Origin: Candidatus Eremiobacterota bacterium | GTDB lineage: Bacteria; Vulcanimicrobiota; Vulcanimicrobiia; Vulcanimicrobiales; Vulcanimicrobiaceae | NCBI GenBank assembly: GCA_019240525.1 | Contig: JAFAYE010000001.1 | Span: 2,701,300-2,765,299, forward strand | Direction: 5' to 3' | DNA length: 64,000 bases | Part shown: in pieces, positions 1-8,422 of the stretch | How positions within the stretch are numbered: position 1 is the stretch's first letter | How the letters are laid out: each line of letters opens with the position of its first letter | Position numbers and translations under genes: made by a program | The notes under the pieces: generated by a model | The model's database searches: none | What the model saw: the letters and a program-made list of their open reading frames with translations, nothing else | What the model was told of the DNA's origin: nothing

Positions 1-80
1 CTGCTTGATATAATCGTGACGCAGGCGGCGCGCGCAGTCCGCTTCAAGCCGCTAATCAAAGGGAGAGCGCGACGAAAGGT

Positions 81-563
81 ATGGGTCGAGAACGTCTTTG
101 CGCTGTCGCAATGCTGGCATTCGGGCTCGCATGCACACCAGCGGCATGGGCGCAGAGCGCAACAGATCCGATGACCTGGATGAACTTTCTCGTTGGGCAC
201 TGGACCTGCACGTCGGTGGCGGGCGGAAAAATGACAAGTTACACGACGGATTGGGAGCTTGTGCCAGGCGGGCGCTGGATGCGGGGCACGAACCGTTCGG
301 GCACGAGCGCGAGTGAAGATCTTGAGACATACGACCTTGCTACCAAGCAGTGGCGTACCGTCGATCTAGAACCCGACGGCAGCATGTCGGTCCTCGTTTC
401 CAGCCGCGGCGCAAGCGCGCAACGCATTGCCACACAATCGGTCTATCCCGATGACTCGCAGAGAGTGGCGTTCGAAAAGCAGAGCAACGATGAGTATAAA
501 CTGACCTTCGACTTCCTTATCAAGGGCAAGCACGCATTGTGGGAAGACCACTGCAGGAGATAA
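81..563 (+). CDS. Secreted DUF1579-like (lipocalin-type) protein
   Basis: This encodes a 160-residue protein with an N-terminal signal peptide; cleavage is likely after AWA near residue 24. The mature part has 'FLVGHWTCTS', then 'TDWELVPGGRWMRG' and 'YDLATKQWRTVDLEPDG', a pattern like DUF1579-type small beta-barrel proteins, where a 'G.W' motif opens the barrel. No catalytic residues are evident and its ligand is unknown. GGGAGA lies about 15 bases upstream of the ATG, rather far. It ends 10 bases before the first GloVer lipoprotein gene and may be co-transcribed with it. The family assignment rests on pattern resemblance only. Confidence 0.6.
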   Translation: MGRERLCAVAMLAFGLACTPAAWAQSATDPMTWMNFLVGHWTCTSVAGGKMTSYTTDWELVPGGRWMRGTNRSGTSASEDLETYDLATKQWRTVDLEPDGSMSVLVSSRGASAQRIATQSVYPDDSQRVAFEKQSNDEYKLTFDFLIKGKHALWEDHCRR

Positions 564-572
564 CACAAACGA

Positions 573-1934
573 ATGAAGACATCAGCTCGCATCAGTTACG
601 TACTAGGCTGCGTCACGTTGGCATTACTTACAGCGTGTGGCGCCCTTCGACAGGCTCAGGGTGACAGTGCCCTTCCACAGGCTCAGGGTGACAATGCCCT
701 TCGACAGGCTCAGGGTGACAGTACCCTTCCTCAGGCTCAGGGTGACATGCCCCTCGTCGCAGCGTCGAAGCATCGCGTCAATCGCGCGACTTCATATCAA
801 CTGATCTATAGCTTTCGTCCTCAAAAGAACGGTATTTATCCTGAAGCGGGATTGCTCGACGTCAACGGCACCTTGTATGGGACGACGGCGAGTGGGGGTC
901 TTTCGGGCAAGGGAACCGTCTATGGCATCGGCACGAGCGGCGTGCCCAAGGTGCTCTACCGATTCCGAGGTGGTTCCGACGGAAGCGAGCCGCAATCCGC
1001 ATTACTCAACGTGAACGGTACGCTGTACGGCACCACTGCCTACGGAGGTTCGTCCAACGCTGGAACGATCTATAGCATTAGTACTTCGGGAACCGAAAGT
1101 GTGGTGTACAGCTTCAAGGGAGGCGCCGATGGAGCTAACCCGGTCGCGGGTCTGGTCGATGTGAACGGCACGTTGTACGGCACGACTTCCGCCGGAGGCG
1201 GTTCGGGATGTTATGGCGGCGCCGGGTGCGGGACCGTATTCAGCGTCGGCGCGAGCGGCCAAGAGAGTGTTCTACACCGTTTCACCGGTGGCGCTGACGG
1301 CGCGGTGCCCGTGGCCGAGTTAATTGACGTCAACGGCGTGCTATACGGCACTACCGCGCAGGGCGGCAAGTGCGGGGGCAAGTCCGGCGACTGCGGGACG
1401 GTTTACACCATCACGCCGGCCGGTACGGAAAAGGTGCTCTATGCCTTTCGTGGGGGGACTGACGGGGAGGCGCCGACGGCGGGGTTGATCGATATGAACG
1501 GTACGCTTTATGGCACGACGTATCAAGGTGGTCAGAGCGGGTCGGATTGCGGCGGCAGTTGCGGCACGGTCTATCAAATCAGCCCGGCAGGAGCGGAAAA
1601 AGTCATCTACCGTTTTGCGGACGGCACCGACGGTGCGGCGCCGCAAGCCGAGTTGATAGCGGTGAACGGCGTGCTGTACGGCACGACGACCGGGGGCGGC
1701 GATGTCGGATCGTGCTTCCAGTTCCACGGCAACTGCGGAACCGTCTTTAGCGTAACCACCGCGGGCGTCGAGACGGTGCTGTATCGCTTCGTCGGTGGAA
1801 CCGACGGTTGGTCACCCCTGGCACCCTTGACGAATTTGAACGGCACGCTCTATGGAACGACGGTACACGGAGGAGTCCGCGACGTTTGCTGCCACACTTA
1901 CGGTTACGGCACGATTTTCTCAGTGTCGCCCTAA
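573..1934 (+). CDS. GloVer tandem-repeat lipoprotein 1
   Basis: The 453-residue product starts with a lipoprotein signal peptide ending in the lipobox LLTAC (Cys22). Residues 23 to about 58 are four copies of a 9-residue unit of the type ALRQAQGDS, encoded by a nucleotide repeat. Then come seven repeats of about 50 residues, each with a 'G-L-x-D-V-N-G-T-L-Y-G-T-T' strand followed by 'G-T-V-Y/F-x-I' and 'V-L-Y-R-F-x-G-G-x-D-G'. This matches the choice-of-anchor GloVer repeat family. Seven repeats suggest a seven-bladed beta-propeller on the cell surface. Some repeats carry paired cysteines ('SGCYGGAGCGTVF'). The function of such proteins is unknown. A close paralogue follows directly. Confidence 0.85.
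   Translation: MKTSARISYVLGCVTLALLTACGALRQAQGDSALPQAQGDNALRQAQGDSTLPQAQGDMPLVAASKHRVNRATSYQLIYSFRPQKNGIYPEAGLLDVNGTLYGTTASGGLSGKGTVYGIGTSGVPKVLYRFRGGSDGSEPQSALLNVNGTLYGTTAYGGSSNAGTIYSISTSGTESVVYSFKGGADGANPVAGLVDVNGTLYGTTSAGGGSGCYGGAGCGTVFSVGASGQESVLHRFTGGADGAVPVAELIDVNGVLYGTTAQGGKCGGKSGDCGTVYTITPAGTEKVLYAFRGGTDGEAPTAGLIDMNGTLYGTTYQGGQSGSDCGGSCGTVYQISPAGAEKVIYRFADGTDGAAPQAELIAVNGVLYGTTTGGGDVGSCFQFHGNCGTVFSVTTAGVETVLYRFVGGTDGWSPLAPLTNLNGTLYGTTVHGGVRDVCCHTYGYGTIFSVSP
643..747 (+). repeat. In-frame REP-like tandem repeat, four copies
   Basis: Four copies of a unit with core CTTCGACAGGCTCAGGGTGA stand head to tail at a 27-base period. Because 27 is a multiple of three, the reading frame of the host lipoprotein gene is kept and each copy adds nine residues (ALRQAQGDS or ALPQAQGDS). 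Copies differ by single bases, for example TTCGAC versus TTCCAC and TTCCTC. Confidence 0.9.
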
Positions 1935-1961
1935 AGATTTGGAATGGGAGGTTCAGTCGGT

Positions 1962-3344
1962 ATGAAGAGCTCAGATCGCATCAATTACGCACTAGGCTGC
2001 GTGGCATTGGCACTGTTTACGGGATGCGGCGCCCTTCGACAGGCTCAGGGTGACAGTGCCCTACCACAAGCTCAGGGTGACAGTGCCCTACCACAGGCTC
2101 AGGGTGACAGTGCTCTTCCACAGGCTCAGGGTGACAGCGCCCTTCGACAGGCTCAGGGTGACAGTGGCCTTCGACAGCCCTTCGACAAGCTCAGGGTGAC
2201 AAGTTATCGCGGCACCCCTGCGGCTTCATATCAACTGTTGTACAGCTTTCGCCCGCAGAAGGCCGGAACGCATCCCGTTGCGGGGTTGCTCGACGTACAC
2301 GGCGTGCTGTACGGAACGACGACACAAGGCGGACTAGGACATGGGACCGTTTACCGCGTCACGACGAGCGGCAAGCAGAAAGTTGTGTACCGTTTCCGAG
2401 GCGGCACCGACGGACAATACCCGCAATCGGGATTGCTGAACGTGAACGGTACGCTCTACGGCACGACATCAAAGGGAGGTACGTCCAACGCTGGAACCGT
2501 TTACAGCGTCACGACTTCCGGCACGGAGAACGTGCTGTATAGTTTTAAGGGCGGTTCCGACGGATACGATCCACTCGCCGGGTTAATCGACGTGAACGGC
2601 ACGTTGTACGGCACGACTTTTCAAGGCGGCGGGTCGGGATGCGATAGCAATCTTGGTTGCGGGACCGTTTTTAGCGTAACTACCAGCGGTCAAGAGAACG
2701 TGCTGTACCGTTTCTCCGGCGGCGCCGATGGAGCGGGCCCGAGGTCGGTATTGATCGACGTTAAGGGCGTGCTCTATGGCGCCACGGAATTAGGCGCTCA
2801 TTGCGGGACGGTCTTCAGCATCACCCCGGGCGGTGCGGAAAAAAGACTCTACGCCTTCAAAGGCGGGAGTGACGGGTGCTATCCCCAATCGGGATTGGTT
2901 AATGTAAACGGCATGCTGTACGGAACTACATCTGAAGGCGGCCAATCCGGCTCCGATTGCGGCGGCCCGTGCGGGACTGTTTATCGCATTAGCAGGAGTG
3001 GCGCAGAGAAGGTTATCTACAAATTTGCGGACGGCACGGATGGTGCGGCGCCGCACGCCGCCTTGACCCTAGTGAAGGGAGTGCTGTACGGCACGACCAC
3101 GGGCGGCGGCGAGGGCGGCCAGTGCTTCCTAATTAATGGCAACTGCGGCACGGTCTATAGTGTAACGACCGCCGGTGTCGAGACGGTGTTGTACCGCTTC
3201 GCCGGCGGAACCGACGGTTGGTACCCCGTTGCAGGTTTGGCCAACGTCGGCGGCACGCTGTATGGAACGACGTATTATGGCGGATATCGCGACGTTTGCT
3301 GCCACATCTACGGCTACGGAACGATCTTCTCGGTATCGCCCTGA
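1962..3344 (+). CDS. GloVer tandem-repeat lipoprotein 2
   Basis: This is a close paralogue of the preceding gene. I chose the ATG at 1962 because GGGAG lies about 11 bases upstream and the product then begins MKSSDRINYALGC, aligning with MKTSARISYVLGC of the neighbour; an ATG at 1944 would add six residues. The lipobox is LFTGC (Cys22). Residues 23 to about 78 are REP-encoded linker, longer than in the first copy and ending in a shifted unit (LRQPFDKLRVT). Seven GloVer repeats follow, one degenerate (LYGATELGA). The last 31 bases overlap the 3' end of a convergent lipoprotein gene. The pair looks like a recent duplication; the role is unknown. Confidence 0.85.
   Translation: MKSSDRINYALGCVALALFTGCGALRQAQGDSALPQAQGDSALPQAQGDSALPQAQGDSALRQAQGDSGLRQPFDKLRVTSYRGTPAASYQLLYSFRPQKAGTHPVAGLLDVHGVLYGTTTQGGLGHGTVYRVTTSGKQKVVYRFRGGTDGQYPQSGLLNVNGTLYGTTSKGGTSNAGTVYSVTTSGTENVLYSFKGGSDGYDPLAGLIDVNGTLYGTTFQGGGSGCDSNLGCGTVFSVTTSGQENVLYRFSGGADGAGPRSVLIDVKGVLYGATELGAHCGTVFSITPGGAEKRLYAFKGGSDGCYPQSGLVNVNGMLYGTTSEGGQSGSDCGGPCGTVYRISRSGAEKVIYKFADGTDGAAPHAALTLVKGVLYGTTTGGGEGGQCFLINGNCGTVYSVTTAGVETVLYRFAGGTDGWYPVAGLANVGGTLYGTTYYGGYRDVCCHIYGYGTIFSVSP
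2032..2201 (+). repeat. In-frame REP-like tandem repeat, five full plus two irregular copies
   Basis: Five 27-base units with the same core as the array at 643 are followed by a truncated unit (GCCTTCGACA) and a final unit whose phase is shifted, so that it reads LRQPFDKLRVT instead of LRQAQGDS. The gene stays open throughout. The array is longer and more irregular than its paralogous counterpart, so copy number has changed since the gene duplication. Confidence 0.9.
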
Positions 3345-4297
3345 ACTACGGAAAGCGTAGCGGCCACGGGGTACTCGAGGTGCGAGATAATTCTGGTGGG
3401 CGCACCGCCCGCCGGATAGGCGTAGAATTTTACGTCGTTCTTACAAGCATCGGGCGCCACGAGGATGCCGCCGGCAATATGAAACTGTAGAACGTCGCAG
3501 CTGCCCGTGAGCTGGGTGGTTCCGACAACCTGCCCGCTGCTGCCCGAGATCGAAACCTGATAGACCGCGGACGCGTCGGCTCCGCCGTAGCGCTGGTCGC
3601 CAAGCGCGAGATTCGTTCCAGCCCATTGAAGGCCGCCGGGAAAGCCGACCCGCTTATTGAGTTTGATGGTTTGAAATACCGAGCCGCCACTGGGCAACCT
3701 GGCGAGTTTGAATTTCCCGGCATCGATACCATCGAAGTAGAGATTTCCGGCGGTGTCGTATGCGCAGAAATAGACGAATGGAAGAAAACGATTCTGATAT
3801 TCTTTGGGTCGCCCCACGGCGCCGGCGAAGATCCACACGCCGCCGCCGCCATGCGGATTCCCAAGATCGGTAACGGCGAGGTTGCCGCTGGATGGATCGA
3901 CCGCGCAGCCATATAGATCGCCGGCACCTTGGATGATGTGCGTCGCGACCGGCTTCGTGCCGCCGTGTGCGTATTCAAGCACCTCTGAGGTGCCGGAGTT
4001 CACGATCCAAACGTTGCCGGCCGCGTCGTCGCAGACGCCGGCGGGCTGGCCGAGATTAGTCAGCGTACCGAGCTTACGGCCCTGCGGGTAGGAGTAGATG
4101 TGCGCAGTATGGGCGCCGCCGTCGGAGATATAGAGCAGTTTGCTCGGCGTCGCCGCGCGGCGCGCCTGTTGTTGCGGCGAGCGATCGGCATGCGTCGCGA
4201 GCGATGCCGGCGCGGACATCATTGACGCGTTACCGCTGCATGCCGTCAGCAGTGCGGCGTATGCGGCGAAGGGGCTGAGCCGAGTGTGCAGTTTCAT
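3314..4297 (-). CDS. Propeller-type (NHL-like) lipoprotein
   Basis: The 327-residue product begins MKLHTRLSPF and has the lipobox LLTAC (Cys20). The open frame runs back to 4390, but that extension is read through a REP-like repeat, so I start at 4297. After an Ala/Gln-rich linker come repeated 'LLYISDGGAHTAHIYSYPQG', 'PAGVCDDAAGNVWIVNSGTSEVLEYAHGG' and 'GCAVDPSSGNLAVTDLG' blades, the pattern of NHL/SMP-30-like propellers. It closely resembles the lipoprotein at 12513-13496 in layout and motifs. No catalytic residues are recognised. It converges on the second GloVer gene with a 31-base overlap of coding ends. Confidence 0.75.
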   Translation of the reverse strand: MKLHTRLSPFAAYAALLTACSGNASMMSAPASLATHADRSPQQQARRAATPSKLLYISDGGAHTAHIYSYPQGRKLGTLTNLGQPAGVCDDAAGNVWIVNSGTSEVLEYAHGGTKPVATHIIQGAGDLYGCAVDPSSGNLAVTDLGNPHGGGGVWIFAGAVGRPKEYQNRFLPFVYFCAYDTAGNLYFDGIDAGKFKLARLPSGGSVFQTIKLNKRVGFPGGLQWAGTNLALGDQRYGGADASAVYQVSISGSSGQVVGTTQLTGSCDVLQFHIAGGILVAPDACKNDVKFYAYPAGGAPTRIISHLEYPVAATLSVVQGDTEKIVP

Positions 4298-4365
4298 TGA
4301 AGCCTCGTCGGTTGACTTGACGGTTCTCTTCGCGTGTTCTTCGTGACCACGCTGCCTGGTATCCG

Positions 4366-4389
4366 CCCTTCGACAGGCTCGGGGTGACA
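4366..4389 (+). repeat. Single REP-like repeat copy upstream of phaB
   Basis: One copy of the repeat (CCCTTCGACAGGCTCGGGGT followed by GACA) lies in the gap between the lipoprotein gene and phaB, 33 bases before the phaB start. It has one difference from the core (CGGGG for CAGGG). It may contribute to the phaB leader transcript. Confidence 0.8.
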
Positions 4390-4422
4390 TGTCGCGTATT
4401 GTCCGCTCGGGAGGACCAGGCT

Positions 4423-5163
4423 GTGTTTGAAGGTCGAGTGGCGTTAGTAACCGGCGGGACGCGAGGCATCGGCGCGGCGATCACCGAGTCGCTGGCGGCG
4501 AGCGGCGCGTCGGTTGCGGCCGGATACAACCGCGGCAAAGAGAGCGCCGAAAAGTTCGCACATCAGATGGAGGAGAAAGGCGCCAAGGTTTCGGTGCATA
4601 CGGGGCGCGTCGACGACGTCGACGACTGCAACCGCGTGGTGAAAGAAGTGATGGATCGCTTCGGCCGGATCGATTTTCTCGTGAATAACGCGGGCATCAC
4701 GCTCGACAAGACCGTGCGCAAAATGACCAACGACGACTGGCATCAGGTGCTCGACGTTAACCTGTCGGGCGCTTTTCACATGACCAAAGCGGTACTCGAG
4801 CACATGATCGAGCGGGGGTCGGGGCGCATCGTCAACATTAGCTCGGTGATCGGCCAGATGGGCAACGTCGGACAGGCGAACTATGCGGCCTCGAAGGCCG
4901 GTCTGTTCGGGTTTACCAAGAGCCTCGCTCTCGAGATGGCCCAGCGAGGCATCACAGTTAATTGCGTGGCGCCCGGCTTCATCGCCACCGAGATGGTCTC
5001 AGCGATTCCGGAAGCGGCGCTCGCCAAGGTCGTCGAGCGAATTCCGCAGCGCCGCCTCGGCCGCCCCGACGAAGTCGCCCGCGTCGTCCGCTTTCTGCTA
5101 GAGGATGATTCGAGTTATATAACCGGTGCCGTTTTCGACGTCAACGGCGGTCTCGATATGTAG
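4423..5163 (+). CDS. phaB: Acetoacetyl-CoA reductase (PhaB, SDR family)
   Basis: PhaB reduces acetoacetyl-CoA to (R)-3-hydroxybutyryl-CoA with NADPH, supplying monomer for PHA synthesis in the cytoplasm. I start at GTG 4423 because GGGAGGA lies seven bases upstream; the 246-residue length is the family norm. The TGGTRGIG nucleotide-binding loop is at residues 10-17, NNAG at 88-91, and the catalytic Ser140, Tyr154 and Lys158 lie in 'NISSVIGQMGNVGQANYAASKAG'. The product ends in 'ITGAVFDVNGGLDM', typical of PhaB. It heads a run phaB, second SDR, phaC and XRE. FabG is the nearest alternative, but the PHA context and the QMGNVGQANY motif favour PhaB. Confidence 0.88.
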   Translation: MFEGRVALVTGGTRGIGAAITESLAASGASVAAGYNRGKESAEKFAHQMEEKGAKVSVHTGRVDDVDDCNRVVKEVMDRFGRIDFLVNNAGITLDKTVRKMTNDDWHQVLDVNLSGAFHMTKAVLEHMIERGSGRIVNISSVIGQMGNVGQANYAASKAGLFGFTKSLALEMAQRGITVNCVAPGFIATEMVSAIPEAALAKVVERIPQRRLGRPDEVARVVRFLLEDDSSYITGAVFDVNGGLDM

Positions 5164-5202
5164 CCTGGAGGCGAAGCGGCCGTTGTTGGGTAAATCTAGC
5201 GC

Positions 5203-5958
5203 GTGGATAGTTTACCTCTCAGTGAACGCGTGGGAATCGTCACCGGCGGCTCCCGTGGCATCGGCGGCGCAATAAGCAAGCTTCTGGCCGAGGACGGTGC
5301 GACCGTGGCGGTGCTCGGGTTGCCGGAGGATCGAAGCCGGGCCCAGAGTTTGGCCGCCCGCCTGAACGGGGCTGCGTCGCGCATTCACTTCTATGAAACC
5401 GACGTTTCCGTCTTCGAGCGGTGTCAGGAGGCCGTCGACGCCGTGCTCCGGCAGCACGGCCGAATCGACTTTCTTGTGAACAACGCGGGGATTACCCGCG
5501 ATCGCACCGTCAGAAAGATGTCCGTCCAGGAATGGGAAGCGGTTCTGAGCGTCAATCTCTCGGGGCCCTTTTTTATGATCAAGGCCGTGCTCGACACGAT
5601 GGTCGACCAAGGCTTCGGCCGGATCGTCAATATTAGCTCGGTCGTGGGGGAGAGCGGCAACTTCGGGCAGGCCAACTATGCGGCGGCGAAAGCCGGACTT
5701 CTCGGCCTGACGAAGACCGTCGCGCTCGAAGTTGCCAAGCGAGGCATCACCGTCAATGCGGTAGCGCCGGGATTCATCGATACGGAGATGACGCGCGCGA
5801 TGCCCTCGACCGCGATCGAGAGCGCGATCGAGCAGACCCCCGGCAACCGTCTGGGCCGACCCGACGAGGTGGCCGAGCTCGTTCGTTTTCTTCTCGATGA
5901 GAAATCGGGCTACATCACCGGCGCGGTGTACAATATCAACGGCGGCTGGTACATGTGA
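5203..5958 (+). CDS. Second PhaB/FabG-type SDR reductase
   Basis: This 251-residue short-chain dehydrogenase starts at GTG 5203, 39 bases after phaB. It has the TGGSRGIG loop at residues 14-21, NNAG at 93-96, and the Ser/Tyr159/Lys163 catalytic set in 'NISSVVGESGNFGQANYAAAKAG'. Its C-terminus, 'ITGAVYNINGGWYM', again resembles PhaB. It overlaps phaC by four bases (GTGA), so the two are likely translated together. It probably reduces 3-ketoacyl-CoA for PHA synthesis, perhaps with a chain-length or cofactor preference unlike the first reductase. Two reductases in tandem ahead of one synthase is a slightly unusual arrangement. Substrate is inferred from context. Confidence 0.8.
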   Translation: MDSLPLSERVGIVTGGSRGIGGAISKLLAEDGATVAVLGLPEDRSRAQSLAARLNGAASRIHFYETDVSVFERCQEAVDAVLRQHGRIDFLVNNAGITRDRTVRKMSVQEWEAVLSVNLSGPFFMIKAVLDTMVDQGFGRIVNISSVVGESGNFGQANYAAAKAGLLGLTKTVALEVAKRGITVNAVAPGFIDTEMTRAMPSTAIESAIEQTPGNRLGRPDEVAELVRFLLDEKSGYITGAVYNINGGWYM

Positions 5959-7709
5959 GCGTGAATGAAAAGATCGCCCCCGAAGAGCTGAGCTACGGGA
6001 TCGACGTTACCGGGGTCGATCCGGCGTCGCTGAGCGATGCGGTGCGGGCCGTGATCGCCGACATCATGATGGACCCGCTGCGCATGAGCACGTGGCTGAC
6101 CGGCTTTGCGCTGGCCGAGCAAAACGTCGGTCTGAACATGTTGCGCCGCTTGGGGAACGTGACGCCCTTTGGCGGCAATAACGGTTCCACGCAGCGCGAT
6201 AAGCGATTTGCGGAGCCCGAATGGAGCAGCAATCCGATTCTCGCCGGTTTAGTTGAAGATTATCAAGCGCGGACGCAGGCGGCGATGCAGCTCGTTGATT
6301 CGGCACGCCTGCCGGAAGCGACACGACGCAAAGCGCGCTTTGCAATGCAGCTGATGTGCGACGCCTTTGCCCCGAGCAACGTCCCATGGCTGAACCCCGG
6401 CGTCGTCAATGAGGCGACCGAGACCGGCGGCATGAGCTTAGTTCGAGGCTTGGAGAACTTCCTCGACGACGTTCGCAACAACGGCGGCTATCCCAAGCAG
6501 GTCGACAAGTCGGGATTCGAGTTAGGAAAGAACATCGCGTCCACGCCGGGACGTGTGGTGATGCGCAACGCGTTGATCGAGCTGATCGCGTACGAGCCGC
6601 AGACGCCGCAGGTACACGAGACGCCGCTGCTCTGCAGTCCGCCGTGGATCAACAAGTATTACATCATGGATTTGGCCCCCGGGCGCTCGTTCGTCGAGTG
6701 GGCGGTGCAACACGGCCATCAGACTTTTATGATCTCGTACCGCAATCCGGACGAATCGCTGTCGCATTATACGATGGACAACTACCTGCGCGAGGGTGTG
6801 TTGGCGGCGCTCGACGCGGTGCAGGAGCTTACCGGTGCGCCGCGCGTGAACCTTATGGCGCTCTGTTTGGGCGGGACGCTCGCACTGGTGACGCTCGCGT
6901 ATTTGGCGGCTCACAAGCAGGGCGATCGGATCGCGTCGGCCACGCTCACGAACACGCTGGTCGACTTCAGCATTCCCGGCGATCTCGGCGTCTTCACCGA
7001 CGAAGACACGATCGCGCGGCTCGAGCAGCGAATGCGCGAACGCGGCTATCTCGAGCCGGCGGAGATGGCGCGAACGTTCGATTGGATGCGGTCGAGCGAT
7101 CTGATCTGGAGCTACGTCGTCAATAATTGGTTCAAAGGCAAACAGCCATCCGCGTTCGACATTCTCGCTTGGAATAACGATTCGACTCGGATGCCGGTGG
7201 AGATGCATTCGCAGTACCTGCGCGCGTGTTACCTATACAACGCGATCGTGAAGCCTGGCGCTTTCGTGATCGACGACACGCCGATCGATTTAGGGGAGAT
7301 CAGGACGCCGCTTTACGTGTTGGGCGCCGAAAACGATCACATCGCCCCCTGGCGCGCGACGTATTTGACGACGCAACACGGCGGCGGCGAATCGAAATAC
7401 GTGCTCACCAACTCGGGCCATATCGCCGGCATCGTCAATCCGCCCGGATCGAAGAAGACCTGGCACTATACCAAGCCCGTGGCGCAGCGCGGCGAACGCG
7501 CCGACGACTGGCTGGAGACTGCCGATCGGCATAATGGTTCGTGGTGGGAAGATTGGGCGGTCTGGGCCGATGCGCACGCCGGCAAAATGCGCGCGCCGTA
7601 TCCCTTGCCCGAAGGCGAACCCGCTCCGGGGCAGTACGTGCGCAATCAGACGGGGCCGCAGTTTGAGGCCGAGGCGGTGAAGGACGGCAAAGTTGGAACA
7701 CGATCGTGA
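5955..7709 (+). CDS. phaC: Class I-type poly(3-hydroxyalkanoate) synthase
   Basis: PhaC polymerises (R)-3-hydroxyacyl-CoA into PHA at the granule surface. The product is 584 residues, the usual length for single-subunit class I/II enzymes. The N-terminal part has 'RFAEPEWSSNPI', a PhaC_N hallmark. The alpha/beta-hydrolase core has nucleophile Cys304 in ALCLGG, Asp463 in 'GAENDHIAPW' and His491 in 'NSGHIAG'; the spacings of 159 and 28 residues match the class I triad. The first lipase-box residue is Ala where Gly or Ser is usual. It starts at GTG 5955 inside the stop of the upstream reductase gene, and its own end overlaps the XRE gene by four bases. No phaE or phaR subunit gene adjoins it. 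Confidence 0.92.
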   Translation: MSVNEKIAPEELSYGIDVTGVDPASLSDAVRAVIADIMMDPLRMSTWLTGFALAEQNVGLNMLRRLGNVTPFGGNNGSTQRDKRFAEPEWSSNPILAGLVEDYQARTQAAMQLVDSARLPEATRRKARFAMQLMCDAFAPSNVPWLNPGVVNEATETGGMSLVRGLENFLDDVRNNGGYPKQVDKSGFELGKNIASTPGRVVMRNALIELIAYEPQTPQVHETPLLCSPPWINKYYIMDLAPGRSFVEWAVQHGHQTFMISYRNPDESLSHYTMDNYLREGVLAALDAVQELTGAPRVNLMALCLGGTLALVTLAYLAAHKQGDRIASATLTNTLVDFSIPGDLGVFTDEDTIARLEQRMRERGYLEPAEMARTFDWMRSSDLIWSYVVNNWFKGKQPSAFDILAWNNDSTRMPVEMHSQYLRACYLYNAIVKPGAFVIDDTPIDLGEIRTPLYVLGAENDHIAPWRATYLTTQHGGGESKYVLTNSGHIAGIVNPPGSKKTWHYTKPVAQRGERADDWLETADRHNGSWWEDWAVWADAHAGKMRAPYPLPEGEPAPGQYVRNQTGPQFEAEAVKDGKVGTRS

Positions 7710-8077
7710 GCGACGACGATAAGGGTGCCACCGGCAGCGCCTGGCGCAGCTTAGGCGATTTCATTCGCGGTCAACGGGAGCTGGCGAATCTTTCCATGCG
7801 TCAGCTCGCCGAAATCGCAAAGATTTCGAACCCGTATCTTAGTCAGGTCGAGCGGGGATTGTATAAACCGTCGGCCGACGTGCTGAAGAGCATCGCCAAC
7901 GCGCTGCATATTTCAGCGGAAACAATGTATTCTCAAGCCGGCTTGCTCGACGATTCGGGAACTCGCGACGAGAGCCACCACGGCGTCGAGCACGCGGTGA
8001 AACTCGACCCGCGGCTCACGACGGATCAAAAAGAAGCGATTATCAGGATTTACCGCAGCTTTATCGGCCGCGAGTAA
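7706..8077 (+). CDS. XRE-family HTH regulator of the PHA operon (inferred)
   Basis: The 123-residue protein has a Cro/C1-type helix-turn-helix at about residues 17-72 ('LGDFIRGQRELANLSMRQLAEIAKISNPYLSQVERG'), where the pattern S-x-R-x-L-A...S-x-P-Y-L-S-Q-V-E-R-G is typical. A short C-terminal part of about 45 residues has no known ligand domain. It starts at GTG 7706 within the phaC stop (GTGA overlap), so it is translated with the PHA genes. A role as a repressor or sensor for PHA or phasin genes is likely from position, but it is not homologous in layout to PhaR of Cupriavidus. It is convergent with the STAS gene. Confidence 0.8.
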   Translation: MSDDDKGATGSAWRSLGDFIRGQRELANLSMRQLAEIAKISNPYLSQVERGLYKPSADVLKSIANALHISAETMYSQAGLLDDSGTRDESHHGVEHAVKLDPRLTTDQKEAIIRIYRSFIGRE

Positions 8078-8079
8078 GC

Positions 8080-8376
8080 TCAGGCAGTTTCGTCGTTGAC
8101 GATTTGAAAGAGCTGCTCGAAGCTTACGAGCGTGAGGATCCGCTTCACGTTCTGGCTCGGGCCGACGAGCATGATTTTGTCGCTGCGGAGACGCGAGCGA
8201 AGAAGCGCTAGCTCACTGAGAAAGCTGGAATCAATGTAGGTAACGTCCCGCAGGTCGATGATCACCTGCGGACCTTCGGCGATCGAGCGAAAGAGCGCAC
8301 CGACCTCTTCCTTGCGCGAGAGGTCGTACTCGCCGTGAAGCTCGATTCGATTCTTCGAAAGCGCCGGATCGGGCAC
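8080..8376 (-). CDS. STAS-domain anti-sigma factor antagonist
   Basis: The product is a single STAS domain of 98 residues, like SpoIIAA/RsbV, which binds a partner anti-sigma kinase when its serine is dephosphorylated. The conserved site is 'DLRDVTYIDSSFLSEL', the second Ser of DSS being the usual phosphosite. The open frame extends to 8439, but those first 21 residues are read partly from a REP-like repeat. GTG 8376 is preceded by GGAGGGG about 12 bases away and fits the domain start, so I prefer it. An RsbW-like ATPase lies 1.6 kb away at 9978 and could be its partner; no sigma factor gene is adjacent. Confidence 0.8.
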   Translation of the reverse strand: MPDPALSKNRIELHGEYDLSRKEEVGALFRSIAEGPQVIIDLRDVTYIDSSFLSELALLRSRLRSDKIMLVGPSQNVKRILTLVSFEQLFQIVNDETA

Positions 8377-8422
8377 GCCCTTGAGATTCCCCTCCGACTG
8401 CGCGTACCCCGTTCGCCCCTCG

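Noticed and set aside
643-2201. The tandem repeats as a CRISPR array
   Set aside because: Units follow each other without spacers, lie in frame inside lipoprotein genes, and no cas gene is present.
4298-4390. N-terminal extension of the minus-strand lipoprotein back to 4390
   Set aside because: The extension is read through a REP-like repeat and precedes a clear lipoprotein signal peptide that must be N-terminal.
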